Made by a program: the position numbers and the translations under genes
DNA from: GYS-P2D sp964489125
GTDB lineage: Bacteria; Bacteroidota; Bacteroidia; Chitinophagales; Saprospiraceae
Assembly: GCA_964489125.1 (NCBI GenBank)
Contig: CAZAXY010000006.1
Location: 1-63,142 of the forward strand
Length of the DNA stretch: 63,142 nt
Reading direction: 5' to 3'
Shown: piece by piece, positions 25,716-33,727 of the stretch
How the letters are laid out: each line of letters begins with the position of its first letter
Position numbering within the stretch: the first letter of the stretch is position 1
Notes under the pieces: generated by a model
The model's input: only the letters and a program-made list of their open reading frames with translations
What the model was told of the DNA's origin: nothing
Databases searched by the model: none

Positions 25716-27932
25716 TTATACGATAGTCCGATCTATAGTCGATATACTTTCGATAGCTTTTATTCTTTTTATAACTGCATTGAGATGATCTTTATCCTTC
25801 ACAATAATCTTGATCTTACCCTCAAATATTCCTTCTTCACCTGATATGCTGAATGACTTTATGTTGACACCCATATTATTGGATAGCACATTTGTAAGGT
25901 TCTGTATAACACCAGGACCAGTATCTACACCAGTAAGTTTTAATTCTACGACAAATCCGCTCTTGGCGTTGCCTGCCCATTCTGCCTTAAGAATTCTGTA
26001 GCCATAATTAGTGAAGAGATTGGACGCATTGCTACAGTTAAATCTGTGAATTTTCATGCCAGATGTAGATGTCAGGAATGCAAATATCTCATCACCAGGT
26101 ACGGGATTGCAGCAGGAGGAAAGCGTATAGTCATAAGATTCGTCTGGTTGATTGTTGATAACAATATCAGATTTCTTCCGCTTACGTTTCTTATTAGAAG
26201 GCTCTTTGATGTCGTCTGTTGCTTGGCCCGCGTCAGTTTTTATGACCTCTAGCTGCCCAGCTATCGCTTCAAAATGTTTAGCAAAATCCTGCAGCTTGAT
26301 CTTCTCTTGCTCTATAGAGAGGTATAAATCTTGTCGATTTTTCTCCCCGTAGTAGTCGACGACCTTATCTGCATTGGATTCAAAGTCGACTTTGAGGTTT
26401 TTAAGCTTTCTAAGTAGTGCCTCTTTGCCAAGCTCTGCAGCTTGTCTCTTCTTCTCGTTAAGGGAAGATCTGATTTTGGATCTGGCTTTACCAGTGATGA
26501 CCAATTTTAGCCAGTCTTCTTTTGGAGATTGATTTTTGGAAGTGTTTACCTTGATTTGATCCCCATTTTTCAGCACATAACCCATGGGTACGAGCTTATT
26601 GTTAACCTTAAATGATGTCGCACGTGCTCCAATATCAGAGTGTATATCAAAAGCGAAATCCAACGCAGTTGCTCCTTTAGGCATGATCTTCATGTCACCG
26701 TTAGGCGTGAACACATAGACTTCTTCCTTAAATAGATTAGTCTTGAAATCATTCAAGAAATCTACGGCATCACCATTCTGATTGTCGAGAAGAGTTCTAA
26801 TATTGTTGAGCCATTTATCATAGACATTCTCGTCACTTTTGATACCCTTATATTTCCAGTGAGCAGCGAAACCCCTTTCAGCTATATCATTCATCCGTTC
26901 TGATCGGATTTGCACTTCGACAAATCTACCTGACGGACCAATGACGGTAGTGTGCAATGACTCATAACCGTTACCCTTTGGTGTAGTAATCCAATCCTTG
27001 AGGCGCTCGGGTATCGGTTTATAATAATCTGTGATCAGCGAGTATATCTGCCAGCAGATTGGTTTCTCCATGATTCTCGGTACATCTACTATTATGCGTA
27101 CGGCAAACAGATCGTAGATTTCCTCAAAGTCGACGTTTTTATTTTTGATTTTGTTGAATATCGATGAGATTGCCTTTGGCCGCCCTAGGATGCGATAGTT
27201 GATGTTGTGTTGATCAATGTTCTTCTTTATTGGAGCAATGAATTGGTTAATATAGTTCTGTCGCTGTTCCTCAGATGCTTCGATTTTACTGCTTATCTCT
27301 TCATATCGCTCAGTGTCAGTGATACGCATGCAGATATCCTCAAACTCCGTTTTGATTTGATATAGACCCAGCCTATGAGCGAGCGGGGCATAGATATACA
27401 TTGTCTCAGCGGCTATCTTGAGCTTCTTGTGCTGAGGCATGGATCCTATCGTCCTAAGGTTATGCAACCTGTCTGCCATCTTAATTAGGACTACTCGGAC
27501 ATCCTCTACTAGAGTACTCAGTACTTTTTTAAGATTTTCAGCATTCTTATTGTCGACATTATACAACCCATCCAGCTTAGTCAGTCCATCCACAATTCTG
27601 GTGATCTTAGGCCCGAAAAGCTCAAATATTTCTTCAAGTACAATAGGAGTGTCCTCAACAACATCATGAAGTATGGCACATATTATGGCAGTGGGACCTA
27701 GGCCGATCTCCTGATGACAGATTCGCGCCACTTCAAGAGGATGATGGATATAGGCTTCTCCAGAACGACGTCTCTGATATTTGTGGGCATCGAGTGCAAG
27801 ATCAAAAGCCTGTTTAATATTAGCTTCGTCATCTTCCTTCAACTTTTTGCGCATGGAATCAATGAGGATTCCATAATTTTTACGAATCTCATCAGTTTCG
27901 GATTTCGCAATGGGTTGTGTGCTTACAGGCAT
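25716..27932 (-). CDS. rel: RelA/SpoT bifunctional (p)ppGpp synthetase/hydrolase
   Basis: A 738-residue long Rel enzyme making and degrading (p)ppGpp. The HD hydrolase domain has the intact LHDVVEDTPI (HDxxED) near residue 87, so hydrolysis is likely active. The synthetase domain carries GNGYESLHTTVIGP and FVEVQIRSERMNDIAERGFAAHWKYK. The TGS domain has VYVFTPNGDMKIMPKGATALDFAFDIH, the zinc-finger/CC region CCNPVPGDEI, and a C-terminal ACT domain (FVVELKLTGVDTGPGVIQNLT). Domain order and length are those of full-length bifunctional Rel. It diverges from the tRNA-Leu gene, and a Fur-family gene follows. Confidence 0.96.
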   Translation of the reverse strand: MPVSTQPIAKSETDEIRKNYGILIDSMRKKLKEDDEANIKQAFDLALDAHKYQRRRSGEAYIHHPLEVARICHQEIGLGPTAIICAILHDVVEDTPIVLEEIFELFGPKITRIVDGLTKLDGLYNVDNKNAENLKKVLSTLVEDVRVVLIKMADRLHNLRTIGSMPQHKKLKIAAETMYIYAPLAHRLGLYQIKTEFEDICMRITDTERYEEISSKIEASEEQRQNYINQFIAPIKKNIDQHNINYRILGRPKAISSIFNKIKNKNVDFEEIYDLFAVRIIVDVPRIMEKPICWQIYSLITDYYKPIPERLKDWITTPKGNGYESLHTTVIGPSGRFVEVQIRSERMNDIAERGFAAHWKYKGIKSDENVYDKWLNNIRTLLDNQNGDAVDFLNDFKTNLFKEEVYVFTPNGDMKIMPKGATALDFAFDIHSDIGARATSFKVNNKLVPMGYVLKNGDQIKVNTSKNQSPKEDWLKLVITGKARSKIRSSLNEKKRQAAELGKEALLRKLKNLKVDFESNADKVVDYYGEKNRQDLYLSIEQEKIKLQDFAKHFEAIAGQLEVIKTDAGQATDDIKEPSNKKRKRKKSDIVINNQPDESYDYTLSSCCNPVPGDEIFAFLTSTSGMKIHRFNCSNASNLFTNYGYRILKAEWAGNAKSGFVVELKLTGVDTGPGVIQNLTNVLSNNMGVNIKSFSISGEEGIFEGKIKIIVKDKDHLNAVIKRIKAIESISTIDRTIV

Positions 27933-28033
27933 TAATTGAATTTAGACTTTGTCTAATTCCAATTTAGAGTTTACCAGCAAAATTTAAAAGTTTGAGGGCG
28001 GTTTTTTTCCCGAATTATTTGAATAATTCAATA

Positions 28034-28041
28034 TATATTTG
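28034..28041 (+). promoter_or_regulatory. -7 promoter element (TATATTTG) for tRNA-Leu
   Basis: Exact TAnnTTTG match, followed by C, ending 14 bp before the mature tRNA 5' end. A TTTG lies at 28018-28021, but the 12-bp gap is shorter than the usual 17-23, so the -33 element is not supported. Confidence 0.6.
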
Positions 28042-28055
28042 CGCCTCTTTGAAAT

Positions 28056-28137
28056 GCGGGTGTGGTGAAATTGGTAGACACGCTAGACTTAGGATCTAGT
28101 GCCGTGAGGTGTGGGGGTTCGAGTCCCTCCACCCGCA
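28056..28137 (+). tRNA. tRNA-Leu, anticodon UAG
   Basis: An 82-nt tRNA with a class II long variable arm. The acceptor stem GCGGGTG (28056-28062) pairs with CACCCGC (28130-28136), discriminator A at 28137; CCA is not encoded. The anticodon stem CTAGA/TCTAG encloses the loop CTTAGGA, giving anticodon TAG (reads CUA). D-loop text TGGTAGACA and T-loop GGTTCGAGTCC are intact. It lies between the divergent rel gene and tig. Confidence 0.97.
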
Positions 28138-28192
28138 CTCATTTCTTTCAGGCAAAAACCACTCGTACGTTTTCCTCCAGCTAAAATAAATT

Positions 28193-29554
28193 ATGAAGAC
28201 AGAATTGATTGATAAAGGACAGTTATCATCTGAACTTGTCATTGTACTTGAGAAGAATGATTATCTCGAAAAGCTCAACTCCGAGTTGAAAAATTATAAG
28301 AAAAAGGCACATTTAAAGGGGTTCCGTAAAGGAAAAACACCGCTGTCGGCTATTAAAAAGATGTATGGCCAAAGTGTATTAGTAGATGTGATTAACCAAA
28401 AGTTGCAAACGGAGTTGTCTGACTACATTGTAGACAATAAGCTTGATATACTTGGTAATCCACTTCCATCAGAAAGACAAGAGACCATTGACTTTAATAT
28501 CAATAATTTGTCTGATTACGAATTCATCTTTGATTTAGGCCTGGCACCAGAATTCGAAGTAAAAGGTTTGTCTGGATCAGATGAGTACGAAGATATTCTG
28601 ATAAACTTCGAAGACTCGATTGTTGAAGAAGAGATCGAATCATTGCGCAAGAGATTTGGCGCTCAGGTAGAAGTGGATGAAGCGATAGAGGCTTCTGACA
28701 TAGTCAGCATAGAAATCACTGAACAGGACCCTAGTGATAGTAGGGAGGCCTATGTAAGTGAGATCACTGTTATGCCAGATAGAATGACGGATGAGTATCA
28801 AGATAAGATACTTGGTCAGAGATTAGGCTTTGAGTTTTCTCTTAACATCTTTAGTATTGAGAAGGATACGACGGAAGACTATGTCAAGAAGTATTTCTTA
28901 AAAGATGCTCCTGAAGGAATAACAGCGGACTTCAGCGGAATAATATCAGCTGTCAAGAGGCTTAAGCCTGCCGATGTTAACCAGGACTTCTTCAATAAAG
29001 CCTTTGGCGAAGATAAGGTCTCGACTATCGACAAGGCTAAAGAACATATTCAGGCAGAATTTGCAGACTTCTACAATACCCAGGGCAAAGCGATTACTAA
29101 GCGTTATATCCTAGAAAACCTGTTAGACATACATGACTTTGAATTGCCAGATGAGTTTTTGAAGAGATGGTTATTATCATCTAATGAAAAAGCCACTGCT
29201 GAGGACATTGAGAAGGACTATGAAAGTTTTGTCAAGAATTTGAAGTGGACGCTTATAAAACAAAAAATTGCTAAGAATGAAGAGATTGAAATCACGCCTG
29301 AGGATATAAAGGCTGGATTAAGAATAAAAATTGAAAGACAGTTCGCTCAGTACGGTGGTTATCCTGGCATCAATTATGATGATATGGTAAATAGGTTAGC
29401 ACAAAATCAAGAGACTGTTCAAAAAGAGTATGAAGAACTATTAGCTGAAAGTGTCCTGAATAAGGCGCTTACAATGGTCAAATTAAAGACCAAAACAGTA
29501 AGCTTAGACGAGTATAAAGATATTGTTGCGAAATTGCAGGAAAACATTCAGTAG
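28193..29554 (+). CDS. tig: Trigger factor (ribosome-associated chaperone)
   Basis: A 453-residue chaperone. The ribosome-binding tail region has KKKAHLKGFRKGKTPLSAIKKMYG, containing the GFRxGK-like loop, and LVDVINQKL follows. A weak FKBP-like segment lies near residues 150-220, then a long helical C-terminal chaperone domain. The FKBP region is degenerate, as is usual in Bacteroidota trigger factors. It is the first gene of tig-clpP-clpX, a widely conserved proteostasis order. Confidence 0.93.
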   Translation: MKTELIDKGQLSSELVIVLEKNDYLEKLNSELKNYKKKAHLKGFRKGKTPLSAIKKMYGQSVLVDVINQKLQTELSDYIVDNKLDILGNPLPSERQETIDFNINNLSDYEFIFDLGLAPEFEVKGLSGSDEYEDILINFEDSIVEEEIESLRKRFGAQVEVDEAIEASDIVSIEITEQDPSDSREAYVSEITVMPDRMTDEYQDKILGQRLGFEFSLNIFSIEKDTTEDYVKKYFLKDAPEGITADFSGIISAVKRLKPADVNQDFFNKAFGEDKVSTIDKAKEHIQAEFADFYNTQGKAITKRYILENLLDIHDFELPDEFLKRWLLSSNEKATAEDIEKDYESFVKNLKWTLIKQKIAKNEEIEITPEDIKAGLRIKIERQFAQYGGYPGINYDDMVNRLAQNQETVQKEYEELLAESVLNKALTMVKLKTKTVSLDEYKDIVAKLQENIQ

Positions 29555-29588
29555 ACTCTAACGTTTGGTTAACATCCTAAACTAAGAT

Positions 29589-30287
29589 ATGATACCTAAA
29601 GATGAATTTAAAAAGTATGCTACTCAACACCTAGGGATGAGTACCATGCATCTGGAAAAATATATGAACACTACAGTCCCTAATATACAGGGATTTACTC
29701 CTCAAGTAATCGAGGAAAGACAGCTCAATGTAGTAGGCATGGACGTGTTCTCTCGATTGATGATGGATCGAGTGATTTTCATGGGTGTGCCAGTTAATGA
29801 CTACGTAGCTAATGTTGTGCAGGCACAAATGTTGTTTTTGGAGTCTACGGACCCTAAGATGGATATTCAAATGTTTATCAATAGTCCTGGCGGTAGTGTT
29901 ATTGCTGGATTAGGGATATACGATGTGATGCAGTATGTTGTGCCAGACGTGAATACCATTTGTACAAGTCTTGCTGCCTCAATGGGGGCAGTCTTGTTAT
30001 GTGCAGGGACTAAAGGCAAGAGAAGCTGCTTACCTCATAGTAGAGTGATGATACACCAGCCTTCAGGTGGTATGCAAGGTCAGTTTTCGGACATGGAGAT
30101 TTCATATAATCTTATAAAGAATATGAAAAAAGAACTTTATGAGATAATGGCTGAGCATACTGGCAAAGATTTTGACACAATTGAAAAAGATTGTGATAGA
30201 GATAACTGGTTGACTGCCGAGGATGCTAAGGCTTATGGCTTGATTGATGAAGTGTTGAATCGGAGTAACCGGAAAAAAGAAAGTTAA
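29589..30287 (+). CDS. clpP: ATP-dependent Clp protease proteolytic subunit ClpP
   Basis: A 232-residue serine peptidase. The catalytic triad is Ser131 (SLAASMGAVL), His156 (RVMIHQPSGG) and Asp205 (DRDNWLTAEDA); spacing equals that of E. coli ClpP plus 33 residues, reflecting a longer N-terminus. The oxyanion region INSPGGSVIAG is intact. It forms tetradecameric chambers with ClpX, which follows 8 bp later. Confidence 0.97.
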   Translation: MIPKDEFKKYATQHLGMSTMHLEKYMNTTVPNIQGFTPQVIEERQLNVVGMDVFSRLMMDRVIFMGVPVNDYVANVVQAQMLFLESTDPKMDIQMFINSPGGSVIAGLGIYDVMQYVVPDVNTICTSLAASMGAVLLCAGTKGKRSCLPHSRVMIHQPSGGMQGQFSDMEISYNLIKNMKKELYEIMAEHTGKDFDTIEKDCDRDNWLTAEDAKAYGLIDEVLNRSNRKKES

Positions 30288-30295
30288 TCTAACAA

Positions 30296-31537
30296 ATGGA
30301 GACTAAGAATCCAACATGTTCTTTTTGTGGAAAGGACAAGAGTGAAGCATTACTATTAATAGCTGGGACTAATGGTCACATCTGCGAATCGTGCGTTGAG
30401 CAGGCTAATGATATTGTGCTTAAAGAACTCAAAGGTGGAGAGACTTCGCCTTCAACTGGATTTCAATTACCTGAGAATATAACGCCAATTCATATCAAGA
30501 ATTACTTGGATGAATATATCATTGGTCAGAATGATGCGAAGAAGTATCTATCTGTTGCCGTATACAACCACTACAAGCGTTTGAAATATAATGACACAGT
30601 AGGGGATGTTGAAATTGAGAAGTCTAACATTCTATTCATAGGAGAGACAGGGACAGGTAAGACGCTTCTTGCCAAGACTATAGCAAGATTTTTAGATGTA
30701 CCTTTTGCAATTGTAGATGCAACAGTATTTACAGAGGCTGGCTATGTAGGTGAAGATGTTGAAAGTATGTTGAGCAGGTTGCTGCAAGTATGTGACTATG
30801 ATGTTGAGTCCGCACAACGAGGGGTAGTGTATATAGATGAGATAGACAAGATCGCTCGTAAGAGTGATAATCCTTCTATTACTCGTGATGTGTCCGGAGA
30901 GGGTGTACAGCAAGCCTTACTTAAGATGTTAGAAGGCACTGAGGTTAATGTGCCACCCCAAGGAGGTAGAAAACATCCTGAGCAGAAATTGATAAATGTC
31001 AATACCAAGAATATTCTCTTCATCTGTGGTGGAGCGTTTGATGGTGTTGAAAAAATTATCAATAAGCGCTTGAATACTCAGGTTATTGGATTCAATAATG
31101 GCCCTAAGAATCAATCTCAGGATGAAAACGAAACTGTGCTGAGCAAGGTGATACATCATGATATTAAGCGCTTTGGATTAATACCTGAACTATTAGGCAG
31201 GCTGCCAGTCCTTACCTTTCTGAAGCCATTGACTTTAGAGATGATGACTCGCATACTACAGGAGCCTAAGAATGCTTTATTGAAACAGTATATCAAACTC
31301 TTTGAGCTTGAGGATATTAAACTCACCTTTGAAAAAGAAGCGATAGAGTACATAGCGTCTCGTGCTATGGAATTTGGCTTGGGAGCTCGTGGGCTCAGAT
31401 CAATATGTGAGGAAGTGCTTACAGAAGCTATGTTTGAGTTGCCATCAGATGATAAGATCAAGGAGTTCATAGTCTCCAAGGATTATGCGCAGAAGCAATT
31501 ATCTTCCTCTAAGTTTAGTCACCTTAAGGTCGCTTAG
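30296..31537 (+). CDS. clpX: ATP-dependent Clp protease ATP-binding subunit ClpX
   Basis: A 413-residue AAA+ unfoldase. The N-terminal zinc-binding domain has C8, C11, C30 and C33. Walker A is GETGTGKT (116-123), the pore loop AGYVGEDVE follows, Walker B is VYIDEIDKI, and the RKSDNPSITRDVSGEGVQQALLK stretch is typical. The C-terminal small domain ends normally. It unfolds substrates for ClpP. Co-transcribed with clpP; truA follows 18 bp later. Confidence 0.97.
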   Translation: METKNPTCSFCGKDKSEALLLIAGTNGHICESCVEQANDIVLKELKGGETSPSTGFQLPENITPIHIKNYLDEYIIGQNDAKKYLSVAVYNHYKRLKYNDTVGDVEIEKSNILFIGETGTGKTLLAKTIARFLDVPFAIVDATVFTEAGYVGEDVESMLSRLLQVCDYDVESAQRGVVYIDEIDKIARKSDNPSITRDVSGEGVQQALLKMLEGTEVNVPPQGGRKHPEQKLINVNTKNILFICGGAFDGVEKIINKRLNTQVIGFNNGPKNQSQDENETVLSKVIHHDIKRFGLIPELLGRLPVLTFLKPLTLEMMTRILQEPKNALLKQYIKLFELEDIKLTFEKEAIEYIASRAMEFGLGARGLRSICEEVLTEAMFELPSDDKIKEFIVSKDYAQKQLSSSKFSHLKVA

Positions 31538-31555
31538 TACTAACTTGTAGTACTT

Positions 31556-32296
31556 ATGCGTCTCCTGTTTTCTATTTCATACGATGGTACGTCCTATGCA
31601 GGATGGCAACGTCAGCCTAACGCATTGACGATACAAGAGGTCATTGAGAATGCCCTATACACAATCACTAGATCTGCTGTAGCAATAACAGGATGCGGTC
31701 GCACAGATGCAGGAGTACATGCTTCAGCATACTTTTTCCATTGTGATCTGCTTGTGGAGTATGTCGACCTAGATAAAATCGTGTATCAGTTGAATAGTGT
31801 GTTACCTGCTGATATTGTCTTACATGATGTCAGGGGAGTACACGATGAGTTCAGTGCGAGATATAACGCTACTAAACGAAGCTATGAATATTTCATACAT
31901 ACACAACCAGATCCCTTCATCAGACAGTATTCTTATTACTATCCACAGATGAGTCAGATGCCGCCTGATCGTTTAGATGGTTTCTGTCAATTTATTGCAA
32001 AGCAGTATGAGTTTAAGCCGTTATGTAAAACTAACAGCGGTGTGAATCACCACAAGTGCGACATCTTTGATGTGAGAATTGTGGAGCTTGATGGAGGCCG
32101 ATACAAGTTCTGCATACAAGCTAATAGATACCTAAGAGGCATGATCAGACTAATGGTTGGAGCAATGCTCAACTATGGGCGATCAAAGCTTACAATGGAG
32201 CAATTGACCATTGCTTTTGCCCAACAATCCTTACTATCACCGAGCTGGAGTGTTCCTGGATATGGACTATTCTTGTCTGAAGTCCTGTATGAATAG
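31556..32296 (+). CDS. truA: tRNA pseudouridine(38-40) synthase TruA
   Basis: A 246-residue pseudouridine synthase. The catalytic Asp is in GCGRTDAGVHASAYFFH (about residue 53), after the N-terminal YDGTSYAGWQRQPNALTIQEVIE. Later ARYNATKRSYEYFI and NRYLRGMIRLMVGAML are family motifs. It modifies the anticodon arm of tRNAs. Probable last gene of the tig-clpPX transcript; converges on glyA with 10 bp between stops. Confidence 0.95.
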   Translation: MRLLFSISYDGTSYAGWQRQPNALTIQEVIENALYTITRSAVAITGCGRTDAGVHASAYFFHCDLLVEYVDLDKIVYQLNSVLPADIVLHDVRGVHDEFSARYNATKRSYEYFIHTQPDPFIRQYSYYYPQMSQMPPDRLDGFCQFIAKQYEFKPLCKTNSGVNHHKCDIFDVRIVELDGGRYKFCIQANRYLRGMIRLMVGAMLNYGRSKLTMEQLTIAFAQQSLLSPSWSVPGYGLFLSEVLYE

Positions 32297-32306
32297 GAAT
32301 AGCTTA

Positions 32307-33581
32307 TTAAGCTGTAATAGTCGGGTAGAGCGGGTAGGCTTTCATTAACCTATTTACCTTTTCTTTTACGGATTTTATCTTCGCTTCATTTTCATGATCA
32401 CTGATAATTGCATCAATCCATTCTACTAGCTGTAGGCAAGCATCATCTTTCAATCCTCTTGTCGTGATTGCGGAAGTGCCGATACGAATACCAGATGTTA
32501 CGAATGGACTTTTATCATCGTAAGGAACCATGTTTTTGTTGATAGTGATATCTGCCATTACTAAAGCCTGTTCAGCAGCTTTGCCAGTGACCCCTTTGTT
32601 TCTTAAGTCGATGAGCATAAGGTGGTTGTCGGTGCCTCCAGAAACAACTTGATAACCTAAGTCTACTAATCCTTGCGTCATGGTTTGTGCATTGCGTATA
32701 ACCATGTTACCATAGGCTAAAAATTCATCAGTTAAGGCCTCTGCGAATGATATCGCTTTGCCAGCTATCACATGTTCCAACGGACCTCCTTGCATACCAG
32801 GAAATACTGCGCTATTCATGATGCTTGACATCATCAGGGGTTTCCCTTTTCTCGTGGTTCTTCCCCAAGGGTTTTCAAAGTCTTTGCTCAACATAATGAT
32901 TCCTCCTCTGGGCCCTCTAAGAGTCTTGTGGGTAGTAGAACTCACGATATGACAATGAGGTATAGGATTGTTGAGAAGACCTTTGGCAATAAGGCCAGCA
33001 GGATGAGCTATATCTGCTAATAGCAATGCACCTACCTGATCTGCAATAGCTCTAAATCGCTTATAATCCCAATCACGAGAGTAAGCAGAAGCTCCGCAGA
33101 TGATTAGCTTAGGCTTGTTTTCAAGCGCTAACTGCTCTACCTTATTCATGTCTATAATCCCTGAATCCTTCTCAACACCGTAAAAAACAGGACTGTATAC
33201 TTTGCCTGAAAAGTTTACAGGCGACCCGTGAGACAGATGACCACCATGAGATAGGTCAAATCCTAATATGGTGTCGCCGGGTTGCAAGCAAGCAAGGAAT
33301 ATAGCAGCATTTGCTTGAGCACCTGAGTGGGGTTGTACATTGGCGTACTCAGCACCGAACAGAAGCTTAAGTCTTTCTATGGCAAGTGTTTCTATCTGGT
33401 CTACTACTTCACATCCACCGTAGTATCGCTTTCCAGGATATCCCTCGGCGTACTTATTGGTTAAGCAACTGCCTACTGCTTGCATTACAGCCTCGCTTAC
33501 AAAGTTTTCTGATGCAATAAGTTCGGCACCAGATTGCTGGCGTTCTAACTCCTCATTGATCAAGTGGAAAACACTATCCAT
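32307..33581 (-). CDS. glyA: Serine hydroxymethyltransferase
   Basis: A 424-residue PLP enzyme interconverting serine and glycine with tetrahydrofolate. The PLP lysine is in STTHKTLRGPRGG; LIASENFVS, GYPGKRYYGGCE and PHSGAQANAAIFLA are conserved. Length matches the family. It has a TAnnTTTG element 23-30 bp upstream of the ATG, so transcription probably begins close to the start codon. Confidence 0.97.
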   Translation of the reverse strand: MDSVFHLINEELERQQSGAELIASENFVSEAVMQAVGSCLTNKYAEGYPGKRYYGGCEVVDQIETLAIERLKLLFGAEYANVQPHSGAQANAAIFLACLQPGDTILGFDLSHGGHLSHGSPVNFSGKVYSPVFYGVEKDSGIIDMNKVEQLALENKPKLIICGASAYSRDWDYKRFRAIADQVGALLLADIAHPAGLIAKGLLNNPIPHCHIVSSTTHKTLRGPRGGIIMLSKDFENPWGRTTRKGKPLMMSSIMNSAVFPGMQGGPLEHVIAGKAISFAEALTDEFLAYGNMVIRNAQTMTQGLVDLGYQVVSGGTDNHLMLIDLRNKGVTGKAAEQALVMADITINKNMVPYDDKSPFVTSGIRIGTSAITTRGLKDDACLQLVEWIDAIISDHENEAKIKSVKEKVNRLMKAYPLYPTITA

Positions 33582-33603
33582 ATTTTTGACTTTTTAGAAG
33601 GTG

Positions 33604-33611
33604 CAAAAATA
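33604..33611 (-). promoter_or_regulatory. -7 promoter element (TATTTTTG) for glyA
   Basis: Minus strand reads TATTTTTGC, exact TAnnTTTG, 22 bp upstream of the glyA ATG. No TTG at the expected -33 distance. Confidence 0.55.
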
Positions 33612-33667
33612 TTGCTTATATAGACTTTGTAGCTATGTGTAGTGAAATATTGTTATTCAGCACGCAT

Positions 33668-33704
33668 AAAAAAAGAGATCTTCTCACTTGGAGAAGACCT
33701 CTTT
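33668..33704 (-). terminator. Rho-independent terminator of the OmpA-repeat gene
   Basis: AAAGAGATCTTCTC (33672-33685) and GAGAAGACCTCTTT (33691-33704) form a 14-bp stem with one mismatch on the plus strand (a wobble in the minus-strand RNA) and a 5-nt loop. Read on the minus strand it is followed by a run of U. It lies 24 bp beyond the stop of the gene at 33728-36088. Confidence 0.88.
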
Positions 33705-33727
33705 CAATATTATCCTAAGATAATCGA

